From Marinobacter bohaiensis (lineage in GTDB: Bacteria; Pseudomonadota; Gammaproteobacteria; Pseudomonadales; Oleiphilaceae), in the NCBI RefSeq assembly GCF_003258515.1, contig NZ_QGEH01000001.1, forward strand, positions 372,001 through 436,000: a stretch of DNA of 64,000 bases, read 5' to 3'. Shown piece after piece: positions 1-7,634 of the stretch; positions within the stretch are counted from its first letter, which is position 1, and each line of letters opens with the position of its first letter. The position numbers and the translations under genes are program-made. The notes below the pieces were generated by a model that made no database searches, was not told the origin of the DNA, and saw only the letters and a program-made list of their open reading frames with translations.

Positions 1-1
1 T

Positions 2-217
2 TCGGCTCAGAAGTACATAGAAGAAGAGAAGGTGGCCTTAACCTACCTTTGTGAGCCCATTTTTGCGGCTGTTGCCGGCGTGATCATGCTTGGAGAATCG
101 CTCAATGCCCGCACTATTTTCGGTGGCTTATTAATTTTGGTCGCATTGTTGATTGCAGAGTTGGACCTAAAGTGCCTTCGGCCACGAGAGCCGAAGCGGG
201 GTGGGGCCTCTCTTTGA
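2..217 (+). CDS. C-terminal fragment of EamA/DMT-family permease (runs off window start)
   Basis: The frame is open from base 2 to a stop at 217, so the gene begins before the window and only about 71 C-terminal residues are seen. The pattern (AQKYIEEEKVALTY, then EPIFAAVAG, then LGESLN and a final hydrophobic GGLLILVALLIAEL helix) is the usual end of the second EamA repeat in drug/metabolite transporters, an inner-membrane exporter family of varied substrates. A GTG at 32 could be mistaken for a start, but the family match continues upstream of it. The stretch is visibly less GC-rich than the genes after 1180, which with the adjacent tRNA duplication suggests acquired DNA. The substrate cannot be told. 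Confidence 0.75.
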   Translation, partial: SAQKYIEEEKVALTYLCEPIFAAVAGVIMLGESLNARTIFGGLLILVALLIAELDLKCLRPREPKRGGASL

Positions 218-824
218 AGCCTGCTAATGTCGACTGTGCAAGGAATGGATCATTACCCATGATAGCCGTGGATGGCCGCTAACCTTTTCGTATCACGTTG
301 GCTCCTCGGTGAGATGGGACACTAGTCCGTGGGTTGGGAACATGGAAAGGAGCGGATGAGTAGAAATCGGAAGGTGGCAGCTGTCGAATGGGGCAAAGGT
401 CGAGGTTGGTGACAATAATGTTTAAGGTTCAAGACGTTGGGAATGTCTAGAGATAATCGAGGCACAGAAGGCAAAAAAGGTCTGAGTTCCCAATCGGGTC
501 TTTGAAATCATCGCCCGCCCGATAGGGTGAGCCACGACCGTTTGTCCGGTGGACAAACGCAGCGTAGCGAACGGCAACCAGGAGCAGAGCGACAAAAAAA
601 CGGGTGACTGGAAATCCGAGGAAGGGGTGTCGTCCGACTCTGAGTCGTAATATGAACTTGTGCACTGCCTGAACGGATAGGATGGACTCGCAACGCTCTG
701 TGCGCGTTGCTCGGGGCTTCGCCCCTTCGGGGCCGTCGTCACGACGTTCCGACGTTCTCTCCGTCTGCGTCGCAGACTCCGAGTCGAACCGTAGGTTCTT
801 CATCGGCCATCGAGCAAACCAAAG
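218..824. other. Non-coding, hairpin-rich stretch between permease and tRNA-Arg
   Basis: No convincing gene is seen. The reading frames here have no family resemblance and several run straight through the tRNA. The stretch holds a 14-base copy of the tRNA-Arg 3' end (513-526), a 9-bp palindrome with a GGT loop (539-559), and four successive short hairpins between about 686 and 775: a gcaacgc/gcgttgc stem, ggggc-TTC-gcccc, cgtcg-TCA-cgacg, and gtctgc-GTC-gcagac. The first half is AT-richer than the rest of the window. Confidence 0.6.
513..526. repeat. Direct repeat of tRNA-Arg 3' end (att-like)
   Basis: The 14 bases gcccgcccgatagg occur here and again at 872-885, where they are the 3' part of tRNA-Arg(CCG) (T-stem strand, acceptor strand, discriminator, first base of CCA). 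Both copies are in the same orientation. Short copies of a tRNA 3' end placed on its 3' side are typical attachment-site duplicates left by tyrosine-integrase elements. No integrase gene is visible in the window, so this would be the inner edge or a remnant of such an element. Confidence 0.55.
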
Positions 825-867
825 TTCCACAAAAAAGCCCCACACGAGGCGGGGCTTTTTTGTGGAA
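825..867 (-). terminator. Bidirectional hairpin after tRNA-Arg
   Basis: A perfect 17-bp inverted repeat (825-841 and 851-867) around a 9-base loop. The stem has a GC core (gcccc/ggggc) flanked by A6/T6 runs, so it can act as an intrinsic terminator in either direction. It lies immediately 3' of the tRNA-Arg gene on the minus strand. Confidence 0.85.
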
Positions 868-869
868 TA

Positions 870-946
870 TGGCCCGCCCGATAGGATTCGAACCTATGAC
901 CTTCGCCTCCGGAGGGCGACGCTCTATCCAGCTGAGCTACGGGCGG
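870..946 (-). tRNA. tRNA-Arg (anticodon CCG)
   Basis: Read on the minus strand, the 77 bases fold into a standard cloverleaf. The acceptor is CCGCCCG/CGGGCGG with G discriminator and encoded CCA (872-870). The D arm is GCTC...GAGC, and the anticodon arm TCGCC/GGCGA closes the loop CTCCGGA with anticodon CCG. The T arm is ATAGG-TTCGAAT-CCTAT. It reads CGG codons. A strong terminator follows, and a copy of its 3' end sits 360 bases further on. Confidence 0.96.
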
Positions 947-1126
947 ATGCTATGAACCGTTTTGACGGTCCAAAGCTCACGAAACCAGCGCCAAGCGCCA
1001 ATTTCGAGTGCGCAATCTTACGTGTGGCCGGGCCTTGTGTCCAGCCCCGCGTGGTGGCGAGTTCTTTTGAGACGTTGTGGCGAATTGTTACACAAAAATC
1101 ATGCCCCAGGGGTTGCGTTCTCAATC

Positions 1127-1145
1127 GCTAATAACAATAATTATC
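1127..1145 (+). promoter_or_regulatory. Fur-box-like operator upstream of bfd
   Basis: The 19 bases starting gctaataac match the classical Fur box GATAATGATAATCATTATC at 15 of 19 positions by eye. They lie 35-53 bases before the bfd start in a local AT-rich patch. Bfd is commonly Fur-repressed and induced by iron limitation, so the placement fits. Confidence 0.6.
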
Positions 1146-1179
1146 AACAACATTTACAGCGCCTATTGAGACTCTCTCT

Positions 1180-1386
1180 ATGTACGTTTGCCTGTGTTAC
1201 GGGGTGACGGATCGCCAAATTCGAGAGGCCGCCGAGGATGGATGTCGGTCTATGCGCCAGCTGGGTAAAGACCTCGGGGTCGGTCGCCAGTGCGGGCGCT
1301 GTGCCACGATGGCTCGCGAGATCCTGCGCGAGTGTCAGTCTGAAGACTATATGAATCTCGCCGCGATGCTGGCCCAGCCGGCCTGA
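1180..1386 (+). CDS. bfd: Bacterioferritin-associated ferredoxin Bfd
   Basis: This 68-residue protein has the Bfd [2Fe-2S] cluster pattern: Cys4-X-Cys6 at the N-terminus and Cys38-X2-Cys41 later, with MYVCLCYGVTD and GRQCGRCA as the surrounding motifs. Bfd binds bacterioferritin and passes electrons through the haem to reduce stored Fe(III), releasing iron to the cytosol. The length is normal for the family. Its partner bfr lies 155 bases downstream on the same strand. A Fur-like site precedes it, consistent with expression when iron is scarce. Confidence 0.95.
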   Translation: MYVCLCYGVTDRQIREAAEDGCRSMRQLGKDLGVGRQCGRCATMAREILRECQSEDYMNLAAMLAQPA

Positions 1387-1541
1387 CGGTCGGCGCCGGC
1401 GTCAGCAAAACCTGCCCTTTCCTTCCCGCCGCGTGTGGCGCGGCTTCCCGGGTACTGCGAATCATTTCCCGCTGCGATTTTTTATCGCGGGCATTCCATC
1501 TATCCTGTTGATCTCACACATCAGGAAAGGAGTTCGCAGCC

Positions 1542-2021
1542 ATGAAGGGTGATAAGAAAGTCATCCAGTACCTCAATAAGGTGCTCGCCAATGAACTGAC
1601 GGCGATCAACCAGTATTTCCTTCATTCACGCATGTACAAGGACTGGGGCATCACTCATCTGGCGGCCAAGGAATACGAAGAGTCCATCGATGAGATGAAG
1701 CACGCCGATCAGCTGATCGAGCGCATCCTGTTTCTGGAAGGGCTGCCCAACCTGCAGGACCTGAACAAACTGCTGATTGGCGAGGATGTCCAGGAGATGA
1801 TTGAGTGCGATCTCAAGCTGGAGCATGCCGCGCACAAGGACCTCAAGGAAGCCATCGGCTACTGTGAGGACATCAAGGACTACACCAGCCGACAGCTGTT
1901 CCGGTGGATCCTCGACAGCGAGGAAGAGCACATCGACTGGCTGGAAACCCAGCTCGACATGATCAAGAAGATGGGTATCCAGAATTACGTGCAGCTGCAA
2001 AGCGGTCACGCCGACGGCTGA
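1542..2021 (+). CDS. bfr: Bacterioferritin
   Basis: This 159-residue four-helix protein carries the complete ferroxidase di-iron set expected of bacterioferritin: Glu18, Glu51, His54, Glu94, Glu127 and His130, plus Met52 as the inter-subunit haem ligand. It oxidises Fe(II) and stores it as a mineral inside a 24-subunit shell in the cytosol. The ATG is preceded by aggaaaggag at good spacing. It follows bfd, its electron-donor partner, but the 155-base gap allows a separate promoter. An intrinsic terminator follows at 2081-2101. Length is standard. Confidence 0.97.
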   Translation: MKGDKKVIQYLNKVLANELTAINQYFLHSRMYKDWGITHLAAKEYEESIDEMKHADQLIERILFLEGLPNLQDLNKLLIGEDVQEMIECDLKLEHAAHKDLKEAIGYCEDIKDYTSRQLFRWILDSEEEHIDWLETQLDMIKKMGIQNYVQLQSGHADG

Positions 2022-2080
2022 ATGATTACAGGGTGCCGGTCCTTTGGCCGGCGCTCTGCCCATCGTATCCTGGTAACCGA

Positions 2081-2101
2081 CCCGGAAAACCGGGCGTTTT
2101 T
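2081..2101 (+). terminator. Intrinsic terminator after bfr
   Basis: cccgg-AAAA-ccggg hairpin followed by cgttttt, about 60 bases past the bfr stop. Confidence 0.75.
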
Positions 2102-2374
2102 AGGGCTGTTGCCCTGCCTTTGTGCCCGTTCATCCAGTGGGCCTCCCAACCCCTCCGTATTGCCCCGTCTTTATCACTTTTTAATGTTCGGTCAGCCCGT
2201 TGAATTCCTGTGTATTATCGGTATTCCACCGGATGTCCGGGGCCATGTCTGGCGCCCGAGGCACGGAAATTGAATCGCGTTAAGCAGGCCGGTGCATGAG
2301 ACTGTCATGTCCATCCGGCAGCATGAAATCCCTCGCGGCAGTAAGGAGGCGAGGGCCATCAGGGAGGGTTACCG
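2102..2374 (+). other. Leader region of the mannose gene pair
   Basis: No gene is supported here. An AT-rich patch contains TATTAT at 2213-2218, a possible -10 without a convincing -35. Just before algA, ccctcgc (2330-2336) pairs with gcgaggg (2349-2355), and the loop holds an aaggag Shine-Dalgarno-like stretch. A second purine-rich agggagg lies nearer the ATG and is the likelier ribosome site. Confidence 0.4.
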
Positions 2375-3832
2375 ATGATTCCAGTCATTCTTTCCGGCGG
2401 CACGGGCTCCCGGCTCTGGCCGCTGTCTCGCGAAGCGTTTCCCAAACAGTTCCTGCAGCTGGCCGGGGAGGAAAGCCTGCTGCAGCAGACCCTGTCGCGG
2501 CTGCCGGAGGATCGGGTGTCAGATCCGCTGATCGTGGCGAGCAACCAGCACCGCTTTATCCTCAGCGAGCAACTCGAAGCCATTGGCTGCCAGCCGCGCT
2601 CCATCCTGCTCGAGCCCTTTGCCCGCAACACCGCGCCGGCGGTGGCCATGGCGGCGCTGGCGATTGCCGACGAGAACCCGGAGGCGTTGATGCTGGTGCT
2701 GCCGGCGGACCATAACGTTCGTGACGAGGCGGCCTTTCGCGCCGCTCTGGCGCAGGGCGAATCCGCTGCCGCCACCGGCTCACTGGTGCTGTTCGGGGTC
2801 TTGCCCAGTGGGCCGGAGACGGATTACGGCTATATCGGCGCCGAGCCGGCGCCGGACCTGGACGATGGCCTGCTGCGGGCCAACCAGTTCCTGGAGAAAC
2901 CGGATCGTGCCACGGCCGAGCGCATGCTCGCCAAGGTCGGCCATTTCTGGAACAGCGGCATCCTGCTGTGCCGGGCGGACCGTTACCTCGAGGAACTGCG
3001 CCGGCTCAGCCCGGACATCTACGACACCTGCCGGTTGGCGGCTGGCCACGTCTGGGCCGATCTCGAGTTCTCACGGATCCCGTCGGAAATCTACGAGCAT
3101 TGCCCCGAGGATTCCGTGGACCGGGCGGTTCTGGAGAAGACCGACAGCGCCGTGGTGGTCCCGCTGGATGCCGGTTGGCGCGACATGGGCTCGTGGTCGG
3201 CGTACTGGGAGTCTAGCGAGCAGGACGAGCAGCAGAACGTGGTGGTCGGCGATGCACTGATGGAGGACGCCCACGGCTGCCTGGTGCATGCCGGGGGCCG
3301 GCTGGTCACGATGCTGGGCGTTAACGATCTGGTGGTCGTCGACACCCGCGATGCGCTGCTGGTGGCGCGCCGCCACCGGGTGCAGGAGGTCAAGGAGCTG
3401 GTCGAGAAGATGCGCGCGGAGGAGCGCCCGCAGGTGGACGCTCACCGCGAGGTCTATCGGCCCTGGGGCAGCTACGACAGCGTCGATGCCGGGCATCGTT
3501 TCCAGGTGAAACGCATTTCCGTGAAGCCTGGTGAGCAGCTGTCCCTGCAGAAACACCACCACCGGGCGGAGCACTGGATCGTGGTCAGCGGCACCGCCGA
3601 GGTGACCCGCAACGACGAGACCTACCTGCTGACCGAGAACGAATCCACCTACATTCCCATCGGCGCCGTGCATCGCCTGGCGAACCCGGGCAAGATCCCG
3701 CTCGAGCTGATCGAGGTGCAGTCCGGCGCCTATCTGGGCGAGGACGATATCGAACGCCTGCAGGACAACTACGGCCGAACCGAGCAGGCCGGTGACGAGA
3801 CAACGGCCCCGGCGTCGGCCGAACGGGCCTGA
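2375..3832 (+). CDS. algA: Mannose-1-phosphate guanylyltransferase / mannose-6-phosphate isomerase (AlgA/ManC type)
   Basis: A bifunctional enzyme of 485 residues. The N-terminal nucleotidyltransferase domain has the GTP-binding signature [13 protein letters not shown] (8-20) with PKQF after it, and FLEKPD further on. It makes GDP-mannose from mannose-1-phosphate and GTP. The C-terminal cupin domain has the metal-binding cluster [10 protein letters not shown] (His394-396) of type II phosphomannose isomerases. The product feeds GDP-mannose-dependent polysaccharides such as alginate, O-antigen or exopolysaccharide. No polysaccharide polymerase genes accompany it. Phosphomannomutase follows 43 bases downstream, so the two are probably co-transcribed. 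The orthologue is also called cpsB, manC or xanB. Confidence 0.93.
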   Translation: MIPVILSGGTGSRLWPLSREAFPKQFLQLAGEESLLQQTLSRLPEDRVSDPLIVASNQHRFILSEQLEAIGCQPRSILLEPFARNTAPAVAMAALAIADENPEALMLVLPADHNVRDEAAFRAALAQGESAAATGSLVLFGVLPSGPETDYGYIGAEPAPDLDDGLLRANQFLEKPDRATAERMLAKVGHFWNSGILLCRADRYLEELRRLSPDIYDTCRLAAGHVWADLEFSRIPSEIYEHCPEDSVDRAVLEKTDSAVVVPLDAGWRDMGSWSAYWESSEQDEQQNVVVGDALMEDAHGCLVHAGGRLVTMLGVNDLVVVDTRDALLVARRHRVQEVKELVEKMRAEERPQVDAHREVYRPWGSYDSVDAGHRFQVKRISVKPGEQLSLQKHHHRAEHWIVVSGTAEVTRNDETYLLTENESTYIPIGAVHRLANPGKIPLELIEVQSGAYLGEDDIERLQDNYGRTEQAGDETTAPASAERA

Positions 3833-3875
3833 GCCGGCGCCGCGTGCTTACCAATGCCACTCAAAGGAGACATTG

Positions 3876-5231
3876 ATGGCTTACTCATGCTTTAAGGCAT
3901 ACGACATTCGGGGTCGCATTCCCGACCAGTTGAACCCGGACCTGGCCGAGCGCATCGGACGCGCTTTCGTGGCCGTGACCGGCGCTAAAAAGGTGGTGGT
4001 GGGTTACGACATCCGCCTCTCCAGCCCGGAAATGGCCGAGGCCCTGAGCAAAGGCCTGATGGCCGCGGGCGCCGACGTATACGACATCGGCCTGTGCGGC
4101 ACCGAGCAGGTGTACTTTGCCACCAGCCACTACGAGATGGACGGCGGCATCATGGTCACCGCCAGTCACAACCCGAAGGACTATAACGGGATGAAGCTGG
4201 TGCGTGAGGACTCCAAGCCGATCAGTAACGACACCGGCCTGCGCGACATTCATGATCGTCTCGACGAGGCGTTCGAGGACGCCCCCACGCCGGGAAGCTA
4301 CCAGACGCTGGAAGACGCCGAGGATGCCTACATCGAGCACCTGTTGGGCTACGTTGACATGAGCAGCCTCAAGCCGCTGGCGATTACGGCCAATGCCGGT
4401 AACGGCGGCGCCGGCCGGGTCATCGACAAGCTGGAAAAGCGCCTGCCGTTCAACTTCATCAAGCTGCAGAACGAGCCGGATGGTCACTTCCCCAATGGTG
4501 TGCCCAACCCGATCCTGCCGGAGAACCGCACCGTCACCGAGGCGGCGGTGAAAGCCAACCGCGCGGATATGGGCATCGCCTGGGATGGCGACTACGACCG
4601 TTGTTTCTTCTGGGACGAGAACGGCCGTTTCATCGAGGGGTATTACATCGTCGGGCTGCTGGCGGACCAGTTCCTGAGCAAACAGGGCGGTGGCGCAGTC
4701 ATCCACGACCCGCGTCTGATCTGGAACACCCAGGATCTGGTGGAAAAAGCCGGCGGTCGCGCGGTGGAGAGCAAGACCGGCCACGCCTTCATCAAGGAAC
4801 GCATGCGCGCCGAGGACGCCGTCTACGGCGGTGAGATGAGCGCCCACCACTATTTCCGCGATTTCGCCTATTGCGACAGCGGCATGATTCCCTGGCTGCT
4901 GCTGGCGGAGCGCCTGTGCCAGTCCGGCCAGACCCTGTCGTCGCTGATCGACGAGCGCATCGAGGCCTACCCGGCCAGCGGCGAGATCAACCGCACCATT
5001 CAGGATCCGGCCAAGGTCATCCAGGCGATGGAGGAAAAATACGGAGCGGACGCCGAGTCGGTCAGCCATGTGGATGGTCTGAGCGTGGCCTTCAAGGACT
5101 GGCGCTTCAACCTGCGCATGTCCAATACCGAGCCGGTCGTCCGCCTGAACGTGGAGTCCCGCGGCGACAAGGCGCTGATGGAGGCGAAAACCGAAGAGCT
5201 GCTGGCGGAGATGGAGCGGCTCAACGGCTGA
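3876..5231 (+). CDS. Phosphomannomutase (ManB/AlgC/CpsG type)
   Basis: Interconverts mannose-6-phosphate and mannose-1-phosphate, supplying the substrate of the enzyme just upstream. The 451-residue alpha-D-phosphohexomutase shows TASHNP with the phospho-serine at Ser97, the Mg-binding loop DGDYDR, the sugar-specificity loop [10 protein letters not shown], and [14 protein letters not shown] for phosphate binding. The frame is open 84 bases further upstream, but the ATG at 3876 has a strong AAAGGAGA site and the family N-terminus FKAYDIRG begins right after it. It resembles CpsG/ManB more than the longer AlgC. A strong hairpin terminator follows. Confidence 0.92.
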   Translation: MAYSCFKAYDIRGRIPDQLNPDLAERIGRAFVAVTGAKKVVVGYDIRLSSPEMAEALSKGLMAAGADVYDIGLCGTEQVYFATSHYEMDGGIMVTASHNPKDYNGMKLVREDSKPISNDTGLRDIHDRLDEAFEDAPTPGSYQTLEDAEDAYIEHLLGYVDMSSLKPLAITANAGNGGAGRVIDKLEKRLPFNFIKLQNEPDGHFPNGVPNPILPENRTVTEAAVKANRADMGIAWDGDYDRCFFWDENGRFIEGYYIVGLLADQFLSKQGGGAVIHDPRLIWNTQDLVEKAGGRAVESKTGHAFIKERMRAEDAVYGGEMSAHHYFRDFAYCDSGMIPWLLLAERLCQSGQTLSSLIDERIEAYPASGEINRTIQDPAKVIQAMEEKYGADAESVSHVDGLSVAFKDWRFNLRMSNTEPVVRLNVESRGDKALMEAKTEELLAEMERLNG

Positions 5232-5252
5232 TTTGTTGCCTGTTAGCCTCTG

Positions 5253-5285
5253 CGAAAACGCCCCGGCATGACCGGGGCGTTTTCG
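5253..5285. terminator. Bidirectional terminator after phosphomannomutase
   Basis: A 14-bp perfect stem (5253-5266 / 5272-5285), loop CATGA, with A4 and T4 at the stem base. Confidence 0.85.
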
Positions 5286-5339
5286 TTTCTGGGGGCGTTT
5301 CGCGTCTGCCGTTGTCTGGTATCGGCCGCCCGTCGCGCG

Positions 5340-5365
5340 GCTCGGAAGCTGAAGCTTCCGCTACA
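5340..5365. repeat. REP-like palindrome (single copy)
   Basis: The unit gctcggaagctgaagcttcc followed by gctaca is a palindrome (cggaagct-GA-agcttccg). It has the same design as gctccgaaactgaagtttcg followed by gctaca, found three times at 31731, 31893 and 32054. It lies in the gap between two convergent genes, the usual place for REP elements. Confidence 0.55.
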
Positions 5366-5454
5366 TTACTTCGGGAGTGATCGTCTTTTACGGCAAAAAC
5401 GTCAGTGCCTGTGACGCCGCCAGGCATCCGCAACTATCCCGATGTCTCGCAGCC

Positions 5455-6564
5455 TCACAGCCAGTCGTTCAGCATGATGCCGATCCCGATCCGCTGGACG
5501 CGTTCGTTGTAGTCGATCAGGCTCTCGCCGTAGCCGTTGAAGTACTGCACGAAGCCCTTGACCGTATCGCCGATCGGGAAGCTGTAGCCGAGGGTGACCG
5601 ACGTCTTGTTGTCGTCCGTGCGCAGGTTGTTGCGCAGTTTCAGCGAGAAGGTGCGATCACTGTCGACTTTGTAAACCGCCCAGTAGTCGGCGTAGCCCAG
5701 ATACTTCTCGATGTCGGGGTTGTCGTCCTCGGATTTGGATTCGGGAATCCGGTACCAGGGCTGGACCATGAACATCCAGCGGTCCCAGGTGTACACCGCG
5801 CCACCCATGATGCGGTTCCAGCTGCGTGAGCGTGGATCCGACTGGCCGTTGGACTGGTGGTTGAGGCCGAGGGACAGCGCCTCCAGCCGGCCCGGGCCCA
5901 GATCCCACTGGGCCGCGTAGCGCGCGAACAGCTCCGGCTCGTAGTTGGTCTCGCGGAAGGGTTTGGAGGCGTCGCTGTTGAAGACCTGCCAGAAAGACAC
6001 CTGAGTGTAGCCGAACCACAAGGTGGTGCGGTCGTCGAACATGCCCGTCAGCAGGGGCACCTTGAAGCTGATCTGGTACTTGGCTTCGTCGTAGTCCAGC
6101 GGTTTGTCGTAGTCGGTAAACCCCTGGGTGGGGCTGTACGGCCGATCATTGGGGTCGTGCACGTAAGTGTACGGCAGGATGTACGTCGGACGGTGGGAGA
6201 CGAAGCTACCGGAAAACGAAAAAAGAGCCTTTTCGGTGGCGAAGTAGCGATCCACCGCAGAGTCTGCGGTATCGCCTTCGCGTTCCTCAACGCCACTCTC
6301 GCCGTCGGTTACAGCGTTGTTCTCCGGCGTCAGCTGCAGTCGCTCGGTCGCCTCGTCGGCCCGTTCAATGCGCTCATCGCTGGCCCGTTCCCGGGCCTCC
6401 TGTGGATCGGTGATGGCATCGTAGCAGGCCAGCCGCTGCACGCCGTTTTCGATCAGGGCGCAGTCGTCGGCGGCGAAGCCCTGGAAATCCGGTGTGGTGG
6501 CGTCGTCCTGTGCGGCGGCCAGCGGCGCGGTCAGGGCCAGGCAAAGGGCGGGTAATGCTCGCAT
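5455..6564 (-). CDS. pldA: Outer membrane phospholipase A (OMPLA)
   Basis: A 369-residue protein with a signal peptide (about residues 1-18, ending APLAAA). The C-terminal two thirds match the 12-stranded OMPLA barrel. The catalytic His236 and Ser238 lie in LNHQSNGQSDPRSRSWN. The conserved DNPDIEKYLGYADYW and C-terminal GYGESLIDYN and GIGIMLNDWL blocks are also present. The enzyme hydrolyses phospholipids that reach the outer leaflet when the envelope is damaged. An acidic stretch of about 85 residues sits between signal peptide and barrel, making it longer than the E. coli protein. It converges with phosphomannomutase. Confidence 0.95.
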   Translation of the reverse strand: MRALPALCLALTAPLAAAQDDATTPDFQGFAADDCALIENGVQRLACYDAITDPQEARERASDERIERADEATERLQLTPENNAVTDGESGVEEREGDTADSAVDRYFATEKALFSFSGSFVSHRPTYILPYTYVHDPNDRPYSPTQGFTDYDKPLDYDEAKYQISFKVPLLTGMFDDRTTLWFGYTQVSFWQVFNSDASKPFRETNYEPELFARYAAQWDLGPGRLEALSLGLNHQSNGQSDPRSRSWNRIMGGAVYTWDRWMFMVQPWYRIPESKSEDDNPDIEKYLGYADYWAVYKVDSDRTFSLKLRNNLRTDDNKTSVTLGYSFPIGDTVKGFVQYFNGYGESLIDYNERVQRIGIGIMLNDWL

Positions 6565-6600
6565 AACGTCGGTCCGTCCGTGTCAGTGAATCCCGTGGGC

Positions 6601-6927
6601 TCAGAGGCTTTGCCAGGTCTGGGCGATGGAGTAGGCCCAGACACCGAGCAGCGTCACGGCGAGCAGGCCAAAGATGAGTTTGTGTTTGAATGCACTTTCC
6701 GCTTCCACGTTGGCCACCCAGCGCAGATACATCAGGCCGATGAAGCTGAGAAACACCGCCAGGCTGGACAGGGCCGGAATCAGCAACCACATTGGATTGA
6801 GTTGGCCGTCGGGGCCGGCCATCCGACCGAGCAGCATCATCGAGCCGACCAGGATAGCCAGGGCCGTGAATTCCGTGATCAGCAGCGGTCGGCGCCAGGG
6901 GTGCGCCTTGGGAAATTGTTTCGGCAT
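6601..6927 (-). CDS. Small inner-membrane protein of unknown function
   Basis: A 108-residue protein with three predicted membrane helices (about residues 15-36, 45-66 and 84-104) and a basic N-terminus, which suggests an N-in topology. I recognise no characterised family. It follows an AAGGAGTTCCGAATG-type start and lies 36 bases upstream of pldA on the same strand, so the two may share a transcript. Upstream it is divergent from cytochrome c5. No catalytic or cofactor motif is visible. Confidence 0.7.
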   Translation of the reverse strand: MPKQFPKAHPWRRPLLITEFTALAILVGSMMLLGRMAGPDGQLNPMWLLIPALSSLAVFLSFIGLMYLRWVANVEAESAFKHKLIFGLLAVTLLGVWAYSIAQTWQSL

Positions 6928-7050
6928 TCGGAACTCCTTGGTTTGCGGCCCATGATACCCATTACGTTGCGAACGGGTCAGGTGATTAACTGAATTTTAA
7001 GGAAGTTTCTTTGCCGCTGGTATTGGCGGACGGGCCGGATCCGACGGTCG

Positions 7051-7079
7051 TTGGGCTTGTTTTTTTTAGCGGCTATAAT
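7051..7079 (+). promoter_or_regulatory. Sigma-70 promoter for cytochrome c5
   Basis: TTGGGC (7051-7056), 17-base spacer containing a T-run, then consensus TATAAT (7074-7079). It lies 43 bases before the likely start of the cytochrome gene. Confidence 0.7.
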
Positions 7080-7121
7080 GCGTGACCATAATATAAACAG
7101 AAACGGGTGGGGGTACTCACT

Positions 7122-7553
7122 GTGACGATGATGAGAGTTCTGGTGGCCGTTCTGCTGGTGTTGGGGCTGCAGGGCGGCAGCGCGACGGCTGCCGTGGAGG
7201 ATCAGATCAAGGCACGCATTGCGCCGATCGGTACCGTGTGTGTGGACGGTGAGGACTGCGGGGATATCCTGACCTCCGCTGCGCCGGCCTCCGCATCGGC
7301 CTCCTCCGGGCCTCGCTCCGGGGAGGAGGTCTACCAGTCCGTCTGCGCCGCCTGCCACAACGCCGGTGTGGCCGGCGCGCCGGTGACGGGCGATGCCCCG
7401 GCGTGGTCGCCCCGCCTGGAAAAGGGGCTGGACACTCTGGTCACCCATGCCATCGAGGGTTTCAACGCCATGCCCGCCAAGGGCGGCTGCGCCAACTGCC
7501 CGGACGAGGAAATCCAGGCGGCGGTGGAGCACATGGTGGAAGCGGTCGAATAA
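7122..7553 (+). CDS. Cytochrome c5
   Basis: A small periplasmic or membrane-associated electron carrier. From the start chosen, residues 1-24 form a signal peptide, CAACH (Cys75, Cys78, His79) binds haem c, and Met117 in FNAMPAKGGC is the axial ligand. The extra CANC pair (Cys123/Cys126) next to the methionine is typical of the c5 subgroup. GTG at 7122 is chosen because GGGGGT sits 7 bases before it. GTG at 7107 and ATG at 7128 are alternatives that change only the signal peptide. A consensus promoter precedes it and a shared terminator separates it from rep. Confidence 0.9.
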   Translation: MTMMRVLVAVLLVLGLQGGSATAAVEDQIKARIAPIGTVCVDGEDCGDILTSAAPASASASSGPRSGEEVYQSVCAACHNAGVAGAPVTGDAPAWSPRLEKGLDTLVTHAIEGFNAMPAKGGCANCPDEEIQAAVEHMVEAVE

Positions 7554-7586
7554 CGGCGCGTCCTGACGCTGAACGTCGTTCAACCG

Positions 7587-7609
7587 GAAGCCGGGCAATG
7601 CCCGGCTTC
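7587..7609. terminator. Hairpin between cytochrome c5 and rep
   Basis: gaagccgggc-AAT-gcccggcttc perfect 10-bp stem between convergent genes, followed on the plus strand by a short T-rich tract. Confidence 0.7.
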
Positions 7610-7634
7610 GTTGTGTTTGGCCCCGGGGCGGTGG

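Noticed and set aside
356-412. 18-codon frame after aaaggag
   Set aside because: Spacing from the purine run to the ATG is too short and nothing else supports it.
422-845. Three overlapping minus-strand frames
   Set aside because: No ribosome sites or family resemblance, and they cross the hairpin cluster and the att-like repeat.
707-955. Open frame containing the phrase ARPIGFEPMTF
   Set aside because: It is translated straight through the tRNA-Arg gene; this is a well-known mis-annotation of tRNA sequence as protein.
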